Source: Lophius americanus (Eukaryota > Chordata > Actinopteri > Lophiiformes > Lophiidae). Taken from it: a stretch of 64,000 nucleotides of DNA. Location: NCBI GenBank assembly GCA_037951165.1, contig JBBDHG010000024.1:6601001-6665000 (forward strand), given 5' to 3'. Shown here one piece after another: positions 1 through 10,752 of the stretch. Under the pieces are notes generated by a model. That model was not told the DNA's origin and did not search any database. It saw only the letters and a program-made list of their open reading frames with translations. Both the position numbers and the translations under genes were made by a program. Each line of letters opens with the position of its first letter. The first letter of the stretch is position 1.

Positions 1-254
1 CCTCAGGTGAACAAAGAGGATAATCAGCACCCGCCATCATGCACAGGCCGGGCCATTAGGTGCTGTCTGGAGCACTTTGATTCACATCTGAGTTTACTTA
101 CATGCTCACAGTTTGGCAGATACCAACATTTATCACCAAAATAGGGACAAGATGCTTCCAAGCATCCCAATACTCCATCTGTGGTTATACCTGCTTCATT
201 ACCTTTCATTAAATCTCAGCATTTTCTGTGAATAATAATCAGATTTGCACACAT

Positions 255-285
<31 letters not shown>

Positions 286-1795
286 CATATAAAACATCAG
301 AACAATAGTTTTCTATCAAAGTCCGAGGTTTTAAAATGTCCTACTTTATACATTATATTATGTTTAAAATTGAATAGCTCTTCTTTAACCCTGAATAGAC
401 ATTTTTGGGGCTCTTAAAAAGTATGTATATGATGTTGTTTTTTGGTAAATAGGCCTTGACAGGTTTCTTTCTTTGGAATATGGCCTCAAGTTTTTAATTA
501 TGAATGATAATGCCTCAATGATTCAACAAAAAAGACCCTGTTGATTTCAAGTCTTATATTTGTAAAATAAATCACTGACATGTTCAGTGGGATTTACAGC
601 AGCTTTTATTACAGAACTTCATCGTGGAAAATACGGTGGCAAACGGTAAGAAATTACGTTAGACTTTTTGGCAACAATAAATTCCATAGTTGAGATCTGA
701 AAACAAATATATTGTAAACATGTTTAGAGTAAGTGTGTCCCTGAAAAGTCTATGTTATAATGGCATCGTCATAGCCGCGTGGAGGAATATTCTTATATAT
801 TTGATTATTTTCAGGGCAGTCTGGGAGGCAGAATGTTGACCAGCAGGTTCAGCTTTAGGAAGAGCCTCCTAATGCCTGTGTCATATATTTTGGATAGAGA
901 ATGTTTGGAAATTGTCATTGTGACCGTGAACGTAATATTTTATGTCACATTTTTAGAAAGATGCAAATGGAAGCGAGTGTATTAATTCCTCCTTTGAGAT
1001 TTGGTGCTCAGCTAACGTTTGAAAAAGCGCAATGGTGTCTTCCTTACCTCTGGCGATGCTTGTTTGTGATCGTTGCTATATAACAATTCATCAGTTTGTC
1101 TAAGCTTAGGTATGGCCGTCATCTTCGCTGTGAGTGATTTGGAGCAGTCAGGACAGGAGGGAGATTTTGGAAAGTCCCAGATTGTGAGCTTCTTTACTCT
1201 CTGTAAGCGATTTTCTGTGCCAAACCAAAAATACTTGATTTAGTAGAGAATCTCATGTGCAAGGCGTAATTCAATCACAATGACTGGCTCCCAGAAAGCA
1301 GAAATACATTTCAAGTGGAGGAAAAATTACGGGAATTATCTGAACCGTATCTTCTATAACTGATAATAATAACTTGTGCATACCATTCCACTCTACTCTA
1401 CTCACCAGCTTGAGAGGATGTGCTTCAACAAAAGGGCTTCATCTGAATCAGACATCATCCTGTATTATGCTTGGATTTTTGTGACTGCATGCTTGAATAG
1501 CATCCAAGATAGCAGGTCCAATTCCTTGTAAGTGTGACTTTCCGTTGCTATAAACCATTTTGTGATTCTGAATCTGATTTGATATTTTGAATAATTAATG
1601 AGGCCATATGAGGAACTCAGACGGTGACCAAAATGGTTGCCAAGTGACTTACCTTTTAGTTTTGCGACCTGTTTTTCCTGCCGGTTGTCGGAAAAAAACA
1701 GGTAACATTTTATTTTCCATAGCTAATGTTAAAGAATTTTTCAGCAGCAGTGAAGTTTCATAGCAAGAAAGAATATTAAAGCTGCAAAGCTTGCT
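1..1795. other. Gene-free intergenic DNA
   Basis: No exon-like reading frame with convincing splice sites is visible on either strand. The stretch is AT-rich. It contains a compound CA/TA microsatellite near 248-290 and otherwise no repeat that I can name. The short ORFs here look random. Confidence 0.6.
248..290. repeat. Compound (CA)n/(TA)n microsatellite
   Basis: An uninterrupted CA run passes directly into a TA run of about nine units. Simple-sequence repeat, no coding meaning. Confidence 0.85.
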
Positions 1796-2345
1796 TTGAG
1801 AGTGCCATACTTGGGGTCAACTGTTCAGAGCAACGAGGATTGGGGAAAAGAAGTGGAAAAGCGAGAACGGAGTGGCTGGAAAACCGTGTCAGGAATTATC
1901 TGTGACAGAAGATTAGCAGCAGGAGTGAAGGGAAAAGTTCACAAGACGGTAGCGAGAGCAGCTCTTCTGTATGGTGTAGAGGCAGAGCTGAAGGTGTTCA
2001 GATGTTCTTTGGATGTGTCTTGCACAGACAGTATTAGAAAGAAGGAGGAGGGTCAGCCCAGGTCCAGATGTCTTGAAGACAAAGTAAGAGAAGCCAGATT
2101 GAGATGGTTTGGACACATGAAGAGGAGGGATAGTGGATCTATTTGTAGAAGGATGATGGAGATAGAGCTGCCAGGCAGGAGAGAATGACGAAGACCAAAG
2201 AGGAAGTTTCTGGATCTGGTGAGAGAGGACATGCAATTAACTGGTGTGACAAAGGAAGATGCAGAGGACAGGGCAAGAGACAATTTTTTCGCCGTAGCGA
2301 CCCCTAAAGGAAACCGCCCTAAGGAGAAGAATAAGAAAAAATAAA
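1796..2345 (+). mobile_element. RTE-type LINE remnant, 3' end
   Basis: The plus strand encodes the C-terminal tail of a non-LTR reverse transcriptase. Readable blocks are YLGSTVQSNEDWGKEVEKR, VSGIICDRRLAAGVKGKVHK, DKVREARLRWFGHMKRRDSG and RRMMEIELPGRRE, in the order usual for fish RTE-like elements. The frame breaks after about residue 130 but homology continues (RKFLDLVREDMQLTGVTKEDAEDRARD in a shifted frame, shown here only as blocks). The DNA ends with the family-typical GCGACCCCTAAAGG tail and an A-rich stretch near 2,290-2,345. Strongly 5'-truncated and inactive. Confidence 0.8.
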
Positions 2346-3354
2346 GTGTTTTCCTAATGCTCTCCGCTCACCTCCTCAAAATAAACAGCTGATCAATGCA
2401 GTGATGCTCACACAGTTTGAAGGGTAACTGTCACGTGCCACTTTATAAAAATGTTCATTTCCTGCCGTCCGGTCTGGCCTGGTTTCAGGAGATATCGAAA
2501 TGGTCATAGGAAGATGCCAGTCAAGGCGGAAACGCCGACCACAGGGGGATCCAGTGAGTGGGTAGTAACAAGCATTCACATGCTTTCAAAAGTGGGCTTC
2601 CTCTGAGTCAGAGCTATATTATACACTCAATAATTAGTGAAACTATATAATACATCTTTTTATTGTTTGATTTCTCTCTACATTTACATTCAGACTGAAT
2701 CTTGCCAGATGCTGCTACATTTCTAAATAATTTATATCATTGCTAACCGAAGAACACTTTGATTATATATAATAAGTTCTTCCTGTCCACAAAAGATGTC
2801 CCGGCTCAGCCTCTTTCTCTTTTCAAGCTGGTTCTGATTATTCAGACTAACGATGTTTTTTATTGTGCGCCCGGTAACATAATGATCAAAGTGACAGCAT
2901 GTGCTCCACGTTCATTCAGTTATCATAATTCAAAAGGTCTGCGTGAATTGAAATAACATTGCCTAAATGACAATGCACTTCCATCAAATATTCTTGAAAA
3001 GAATCAGACCTTCCAGGTGATGCCTGAAAAAAAGGAAAAATAGGAACATTATGAAATGATAAAATCTAATATGAGAACCAAATGAAGATGATAGAAGTGA
3101 TGAATAGTACTGGTTATCCTGATCATTCCTGACAGTGGGTACAACAATGGTTTCCATTAATGAATCATTCTGATTTGCTTATTCAACAATTTACTATTGT
3201 TATTGATTTTGTGAGCCTCATTAAGTTCAGTCAGGATTATTATTTGTTTGCCCACTTGGTTAATTGTTTATTTCTCAAATCAACCTGTCATTTATACCTT
3301 TCGCTCATGGCCTTAATATCCAGCCTCATCTGTCTCAGCAGAGTCATCAGTCAC
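2346..3354. other. Gene-free intergenic DNA
   Basis: AT-rich sequence with no credible exon. Short ORFs up to about 65 codons have no recognisable domain. Confidence 0.5.
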
Positions 3355-3610
3355 CACCACCTTACCTTACCTGACCCAACTGTTAAACTCCTGAAGTTTG
3401 CTGAAGACACAACGGCGTTCGGCCTCATCATGGTCGGAGATGTAAGAGCACTTTAGGAGAAGCCCCCTAAAACTGATCTCCATCCCCATTCACGACAACA
3501 ATGTGTCCCAGGGGACCTAACATAGACCTCCAACGTCAACACCATCATCCAACAAGGCACAACAATGTGGTAATGTGGTAATTGTTCATGAATATTCCTT
3601 TTAATTTCAC
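3355..3610 (+). mobile_element. LINE reverse-transcriptase scrap (Rex/L2-like)
   Basis: The frame reading TVKLLKFAEDTTAFGLI resembles the FADDT catalytic block of fish non-LTR reverse transcriptases, followed about 100 bases later by a DLT-TSNVNTIIQQG block like the conserved region downstream of it. The catalytic pair is altered (A-E-D instead of A-D-D) and stops interrupt the frame. Boundaries are uncertain. Confidence 0.45.
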
Positions 3611-4549
3611 AACATAACATCACATTTATAACACAAAAGTATTGCCTTTTTTTGTTGTTTTTTTAACTTAGAGGTAATCAAGCTTTAAAGATTTCCGAGG
3701 GGAAAAACAAGAAAGAGCTGACCAGACTACAGGTCCATCGATAGAAAGAAAAACGACTACTGTGAGTAACCATGGTTACAGCCTTGTGTGAATGTTTGCA
3801 TCACTTTTATATATCCAAAAGGGTGTAGAGACCTTTCTCTCAAATTTCACCAATATGCATTAAGTGCAACAGATGTCTTGGTTGTGACCACCTTGATTTA
3901 TGGACAAAATGACCTCGGCGTCAGGGAAAAAGATGATGTTTAAGGGGGATTCATAAAGCTATTCTAGTAAACTTTGTAACTAGAGTACGCCGGCAGAATC
4001 CAGCCTTATATTGAGTAAAAAATGGGTTTATATATTTTTATCCCCCATCAAAAGTTACCAGTATTGATGGGTAACTATCAATGACAAATGACAAAAACAG
4101 GCCTTTTTGTCATTGAATTATTTTACTCGAGATAAAAGCTGTGTGCTGTCTGGAAACCCAGCATGGTGAATCATCAAATCATCTTCCTCTGCTGAGTTTT
4201 TGCCCTTGGATATAAGTATTCACTCGAGTGTCTCTCACGGGGAACGAGAGCCTGTGGGCTTTAGTTTCTGACCATCCGTCTGATGTAGCACGTCTGTGAC
4301 ATTGAGTTTAACAGTCTTATGTATCTCTCCAAAACCTGTCCTCGACTTTCCTGGGTAGATGCTTGACATCAGCATTTTGAGAGTCCTTCCTGACACTTTG
4401 TGAGGTCCAGTGATTTATATAACGCTCTTTCAATTCAGAAAGATAACCAAATAAATGTAAAGGTATTTGTTCGCTATGGCGCTTGGTATGTGATATTAAC
4501 TGGATTCCAAGATATCCACAACTATTCGGGCATATAATTAAGAGTGAGC

Positions 4550-4850
4550 ATGAGTGAGCAGTGGCAGCTCAGTGGCGTAGTGGGCGTAGCCTCACAGCAA
4601 GAAGGTTCTGGGTTCAAATCCAATCCCGGGGGGGGAAAAGTTGGAGTGTGGAGACATTGCCGACAAACAGTTGAATCAATGAATTGTTGACTTTCCTGTT
4701 GTTTGTCTCGAGGTAAAGGCTCTGTGCTGATGTCAGAATTAAAAGGCGCTAGCCTCCCTGTGACCCTGTAAAATTGCCTTGGGACAACTTTTATTGTTAT
4801 TTAGTAGTATACAAGTAAAGTTAACTTGGATTGAAATAAATTCAATTCAT
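4550..4850 (+). mobile_element. tRNA-derived SINE
   Basis: The left part has a tRNA-like promoter: an A-box-like stretch (GCTCAGTGGCGTAG, about 4,566-4,580) and a good B box (GGTTCAAATCC, 4,611-4,621) preceded by CCTCACAGCAAGAAGG, a phrase common in fish tRNA-SINEs. The right part (about 4,690-4,850) ends in a LINE-like tail (GCCTTGGGACAAC followed by an AT-rich end), as expected for a SINE moved by an L2-type partner. An interrupted G run follows the B box. Confidence 0.7.
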
Positions 4851-6594
4851 TTGACTTCTAAAAAGTGAACTAATCTGAAATAATGCCCACAATAATCCCA
4901 ATTAAAACAATATTTGATCACAATGTATGTGATTAAACCAATATTTCTTCTAAAATTAGATATTTCATGGTAAATAGATATATCTCCACTGTTGAAAACT
5001 TATATTACATTGTCACTCAGGCTCTTTTTCTAATTGGTTCAAATCTCCAGGCTTAATTGGGGCACTTTTCATTTACTGACAAACATCAGGGACTAACCTG
5101 AAACAAACATTTGCCGTATGTGGATGACCTCATACCAAAAATCGCTTCTTGTACTGTGCGTCTCTCTCTGGTTGAGTAAAGAATTAGATTTTTTTTTTAA
5201 ATGAACCAGAAGTATGGAAGAACTAGACTAGAACTAATCTTTCTGTTTGAACTTTCGCTAGAGCTTCAAATCTTAAAATTGTCAAGTTTCAAGTATATTT
5301 GTCTAATTCCTGGTCATAAATATCTTATTAGACTTGATATAAGAAACAATCACTTAACAAGTAAAATATTATTAAGACATATAGGGACTTGCTTTAAGTG
5401 ATCTTGTTAAGTCGAAAAAATCAGGAAAATATCTCAAATGCTCAATATTGAGTATTTCCAGCTAAAGTAAAGGAACATTATTTTCTTTAAAATCATAAAA
5501 AAATAACCTTCTAATCTTATTTTATGTGTGATGATTTTAAATATACAACATCAGTTGTATAATGTCACAATTATACAACTTACTCTGTGTGAAATGTTCC
5601 CGAAATGAAGTTAAGGTTAGAATGTAAAACAAAAAATCACTTTGGAGGAAGAAATAAAAACTTTTGAGTGTTCCTGGCTTCTCTGAGACACAACACATCC
5701 TGATATCAGTAAAAGAAAGTCCAATATAAGATCCCCCTTCTAATTTCAAGATCTCCTTAATCTAAAAATCAAATCTTATCTCAAGACATCTAACCAAGCT
5801 AATTTTCACTTTTTCTATTGGCGGTTTTTCAACTTATTACAAGCTTAAAAACATCTTGTATTCAGAATTTTTTATTCATTTTCGAATTGGGATTTTTTTC
5901 CCCCAGTGCAGCTCCCTGCTGATCCGCACCCTGGCGTTGTCTGGCTGCTGTTTCTACAAGACTTGGCCTGCCTCCGCTTAAACAGATCCTGCTGCCAGCA
6001 AGCCGGGCTAGGATTTGTTGCATGCAGAAAGGAGAGTGGAGAGAATCAACCTCCATTGATCACAAACAAACTCTTGTCGCTTTAAGTGAACCTGCCAAAG
6101 CCTCAGACACACGGAATACAACTTCCACTGTGCATGTCAAATCAGGATCTATTATATACAACACCGGATAATCTGGCTTCACAGCTTCAGGCTATCGATT
6201 CAGAATCAGCGCTCCATAATTCCAGCGCCAACCCATGATTGTTTTTTCTCTGCCCTGTCAATTTGCACAATCTCGTCACACCTACACTGTTCCATCTCCG
6301 GCTGTGCTCCTCACAAACACCGCTCAGCATATAGACATCACCTCACCTCCTTATCAGCCTGCCCCCTGCTCCCTTTACAAATATTTGTGACAAGTGACGG
6401 ATGACAGGTCAAACATTACACCCGCGGCGCCGACGACTGCTGCTGCATAAATCCAGACAGCATTCAGACCTTTGGGGCACATGCGAAAAGGTGTTCACTC
6501 CTCATCGCTCATACTTCAAATAATGAACATTATTATGGTTTACTGAATGTACTAGGGCAATAAAAGAAATAAAAGCCAAAACAAATATATCAAG
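4851..6594. other. Gene-free intergenic DNA
   Basis: AT-rich to about 5,880, then more GC-balanced. No splice-bounded exon or named repeat was recognised on either strand. Confidence 0.5.
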
Positions 6595-8313
6595 ATCCGC
6601 CATAACATTATAACAACTTGCCTAATATTGTGTAGGTCTCACAAATGCTGTTAAAACCTCTTGGATGTACTGAGGTATGGACTCAGCGAGGCCTCTGAAG
6701 GTTTAGTTGTATTTTCCCGCACCAAGACTTTAGCAGCGGATCCTTCAAGGTCTGCGAGGTTGGACCTTCATGTATCGAACGTGTGGATGCTGGAGTGCAC
6801 TTATATTAGTGGGATTTGGAAACCATGGCAACACCTTGAAAAAACTGTTGTGTTCCGCAAAGCATTCATGAAAAAGTTTTGTATTGCAGCAGGTCGTATT
6901 ATCTTGTCTGAAGAGGCAGCTGCCAGTAGAAAGTGTTGTTTCCAGGAGAGGAGGAGAGAGGAGAGAGGAGAGAGGAGAGAGCTGGTCTGCAAAAATGTTT
7001 AGATAAGTGGCACTTGTTAAATATCCACATGATGGCAGGACTTATGTTTTCCCTCCAAAATATTGCCCAGAGCATCAAACTGCTGAAATAATGGCAACGT
7101 TTACACGCCAAAGAGAAAGGGGACAAGATTGGAGACCTGGGGGACACCAAAGGACAATGGGACCATCCAGGAGGGGGCGTTTACCGTGGCTCACATGCTA
7201 TAGTTTTGGCATATTAAAGCATGTCAGGACTAACTAAACATAATCATTTTACTCAATACTACCAAAAAAATCTAATATGGGTCAAAAGGGGGAGTTAATC
7301 TAATTAGAATCGACAACTTTCTGTGGAATACAAAATTTCATTATGAAATAATTTCTAAAAGTCGTTTTTTGTTTATTTTTCACTGTTTGAAAACATGCGT
7401 GACCAAACAATTTGTTATTAGGCCTAGATAGTAAATTTAAGGGTTAGTGATTACAAGGCCATCTTCCTGCCCTTTTTTCAGCAATTTATAATTCAGAAGC
7501 TCCTCTATAGGATCTTAGTATACGTGCTGTGCCGTTTTGTCTCCCCTCAAGCATCAATGAGCCTTATGGTGATGCAGGTTCTACAGTTGTCCCATCTTGG
7601 ATCGCTTTGGTAGGGTCTAACGGTTAGACCCTACCAAAAACTCTAACCACTGCAGACCAGAAAAACCCAACATGACCAACACTGAAAAAAAAAATCCATA
7701 AAATTTCTAGTAAAAATATTAGCACCTGTGGCTGTAGGAGCTTTTTGCCTTAAAACATGCGGCCACTATGTAAAGGGCGATAATTTAAGTGACCGTGACC
7801 CCCCCCCCTAAACTATTAAACAGTGACAGTAAAAGACCGTAAAACACATTATATCTAAAAAAAACAGTAAACAACATATGTTTGTATGGTAAGAATATGG
7901 GGAAAAAAATCTAAATTTGACAATGAAAATGCAAACGTTTGATAAACTTAACCGAAAATACCACAAAGGCACAAGAAAGTCATAAATCTAAAAGTATTAT
8001 TCTGTCTAAATTACAAATTATGCTGGTGTTAACAACGTAAATAACCAAAGTTAACCATTCATCAGGAGCACACTGTGATCTCTATAGACTAAAGATTCTA
8101 AAAAAATCGGTATATATTTATATACATATTAAATAGTAGATGCTAGATCTAGCATCACAATTTGTCTTTTGTCAAAGATACTCAAATCGGAGAGAAATCG
8201 TAAAGAAAGTACAATCACTGCCTATTATAATACATCTACCCACTAGACAAGTAACATTGTAAAGAAGTGTTATCCTGACTTTACCCGATAGCAGTTATAA
8301 TGTTATGGCTGAT
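6595..8313 (-). mobile_element. Degenerate near-full-length Tc1/mariner-like transposon
   Basis: The two ends form an inverted repeat: 6,595-6,614 and the reverse complement of 8,294-8,313 match at 19 of 20 positions. The minus strand at about 7,000-7,115 reads LMLWAIFWRENISPAI, matching the transposase block usually reading VMLWAMF-ETLGPAIHV. The left end corresponds to the usual end of the ORF just inside the repeat. Near 7,548-7,565 and 7,641-7,665 are stretches typical of the N-terminal half of the same family (GCTCATTGATGC and ACCACTGCAGACC, or their complements). Size (about 1.7 kb) fits a Tc1 element. Frameshifts, a GAGAGGA expansion (6,946-6,980) and deletions make it dead. It stops about 70 bp before the prlhr TATA-like box. 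Confidence 0.82.
7606..7638. repeat. Perfect palindrome, 16-bp arms
   Basis: The 16 bases at 7,606-7,621 are followed by one base and then by their exact reverse complement at 7,623-7,638. It lies inside the Tc1-like remnant, in a region where sister copies of the family do not normally carry a palindrome. Confidence 0.9.
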
Positions 8314-8382
8314 GAATGTAGCGTTGGAGACACGCGTCACAGACTCAATCGCTCCTCCCAGCTGTCAATCAAGTTTAAAGCA

Positions 8383-8390
8383 CATAAAAG
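8383..8390 (+). promoter_or_regulatory. TATA-like box of the prlhr promoter
   Basis: CATAAAAG followed by a CpG-rich stretch (GCGCGAGCC, GCGCGCGCC) that is unlike the AT-rich surroundings. It sits about 270 bases before a strong splice donor at 8,653. A start of transcription around 8,415 is inferred, not shown. Confidence 0.45.
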
Positions 8391-8414
8391 CGCGAGCCTT
8401 CCCGTAGAGGCGGA

Positions 8415-8652
8415 CATCGCCTGATGCTCCACCAACAGCGCGCTCAACGCTGGAAAATATAACAGAGACAATTACAGCGCCGAGTAGTAATCGTTTCAGG
8501 AGATTTCAGGTGTTGATGTGTGGAATCAGGGCGACACACACCCGTGCGTTCATCGGTGTGAAGCGCGCGCCACTCCGGAGGCGCAATGAAGCTCCGCGCT
8601 GGATTTCACTTGCGTTTTATTCTGGATCTGAACACTGGGATTTCACCACGAG
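8415..8652 (+). other. prlhr: Predicted non-coding first exon of prlhr
   Basis: A CpG-enriched segment that ends at a strong donor (CGAG|GTAAGT, exon end 8,652). The matching acceptor is CCCCCCAG at 10,271, 20 bases before the receptor ATG. The 5' boundary is only estimated from the TATA-like box. The exon carries an upstream ATG (8,586). Confidence 0.5.
8586..8652 (+). promoter_or_regulatory. Upstream ORF in prlhr leader (first part)
   Basis: An ATG in fair context (G at -3) opens 22 codons to the donor. After splicing to 10,272 the frame continues one codon and stops at TGA 10,274-10,276, 15 bases before the receptor ATG at 10,292. Such a placement can lower translation of the main ORF. 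Depends on the predicted splice. Confidence 0.4.
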
Positions 8653-10271
8653 GTAAGTGTGATTCTTTCCCCCCCTATTTCGTGATTTACGTTTTGTCGA
8701 ATTGAATTTAGAGAGAAAGCTGAGAATGGTGCGAAGAAAATGCATTTCAGTGTAAAATCTGTCAAGTTTTGGTTTTATTTGCTTACTTTGATGAGCGGAC
8801 GTTTGTAGGCGCATCCGTGATTTCCCTCATATGAACATCCAAAAGTTCCATCTCTCAAGGATGCTCGTAAACATACATGTTGGTGAAACAGCTTCATGTA
8901 CTTCATTTTCATAAATGGTTTATATTAAAACGGAAACAAGTTGTACACATCAATATTTCACAATCTTACGCAACCCCTGATATAAAGTCTAGTCTAAGAA
9001 CATTATTTCGCATGTACTGTTATTGAACAGTCCCTTGATAAAATGCGAGCCAAACTGGAATATTGCTCATAATGCAACAATGGACTTCCCCTCTGAAAGA
9101 AAATAATAATCTATTCACAGTGCTTTTTAACACCTGAAAATAATAGATGGAAAAATAAGAATTGGGACATTAAATTAGGTCCGATCAGTGAGAATGAAGC
9201 ATTAACTCAAGGTGTACAGCTCAGAGACTCAGTGAGCGTTTTCCATACTAAAGACTGTTCTTTTAAAAAAATGCTTCATGGATTTATTTGAAGTAATGCG
9301 AGCCTTGATAATTCAGATTCTCATACCGTCCTCAGTTTAGCACATTCACTGCTACGTACCATAATTCCTGCACATGGGAGAGGATTTTTTTGTGTGCCGT
9401 TCAAGAACACAGATATAGAGACAAAAACATTAATACTTATCATTGATGTACCTGACTTAACCACAAGACAAAGCTCCACTGGAAAAGTCAAATAAACACA
9501 TCCGCTCAAGAACACTGGGACAAACAGGAGAAGACAGAAACAGAATAAAAAGGGAAATTGGCAGTGGTTATATTCGCAGTCGGATTTCTCCAACCAAAGA
9601 ATAATTAAATAATCGATTTAAATAGAGGAGATCATCATGTGACAGTGCTTTGCCAACTGAAGAAAGATTCCTTTACTTGTTAACATTGCCAAACATCATA
9701 CTTTTATATTGTCATAATTCTTATGTACATACACAGACACACATGGGTCATAGAAGATTTATAATGACATTAAGTGGAGTCTGAGAACAGCTGTCCTTAA
9801 ACACAGCACACGGAGAGACCTTGATATCGCATGGCAGCTTTGAGTCTGTGTTGAAAATGAAACAATTGAAAAGGCTAGTGACTCACAGTGACAGACATGC
9901 TGCGTCTGATTTGTACCGAAGCATCAAACCCCGCTCATTTGAGACTTCAAAGAGAAACATAAGCAGCTGATGATTTAGTTGGTCAATGGAAATTTACATC
10001 TCAGCAAAATAAGTCTATTCTGGGAGAGGATTTCTCCCTTTGGAGCTACATAGGACTAAAAATGTCATATCAGGACATTGATGCTTATTAGGTCCTTTAA
10101 CTATACAAAAGATTAAAATTAAAGGAAACTTTTTTTCAATTGGCACAAAATGTGTTGAAAGAAATGTTTACATTAGTGGGTTTTTATCTGTCATTCAGCT
10201 GCATATTCTTGACTTGATTAATGGTGTGTATTATGTCGCTCAGTGTGTATTTCCTGATATCAACCCCCCAG
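8653..10271. other. prlhr intron 1 (predicted)
   Basis: Spans the proposed leader donor and the acceptor before the coding exon. AT-rich, no named repeat or second gene seen. Confidence 0.45.
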
Positions 10272-10291
10272 GTTGACATCATCCTTCTGGG

Positions 10292-10752
10292 ATGGCGAGT
10301 ACAGGCGGTGGCTCGGTAGCTGAGCTCCCCTCAACATATGTCACACATGAAATGAATGGAAATGACAGCGGTCAGGTTTTTGAGGTGGCGCTACAGAACA
10401 TCTCCTCCAAGAGCAGTCCTCAGTTTGTTGGTGTGGAGCTGCTGCAGTCCTTCAAGCTGCTGATTATTCCCTGCTACACTCTGGTGGCTTTGGTGGGCGT
10501 CTTCGGCAACTACCTGCTCCTCTACGTTATTTGCCGCACACGCAAGATGCACAATGTCACCAACTTTTTCATCGGGAATCTCGCCTTCTCTGACATGCTG
10601 ATGTGTGCTACATGTGTGCCCTTCACGCTGGCCTACGCCTTCAACCCACATGGCTGGGTGTTTGGCCGCTTCATGTGCTACCTGGTGTACCTCATCCAGC
10701 CGGTGACGGTGTACGTGTCAGTCTTCACTCTCACTGCCATCGGTGTGGACAG
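10292..10752 (+). CDS. prlhr: prlhr coding exon 1 (N-terminus to TM3)
   Basis: 461 bases, residues 1-153 plus two bases of Arg154. Donor ACAG|GTAGGT at 10,753. Encodes the glycosylated N-terminus and TM1-TM3 up to the Asp-Arg of DRY. Confidence 0.93.
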
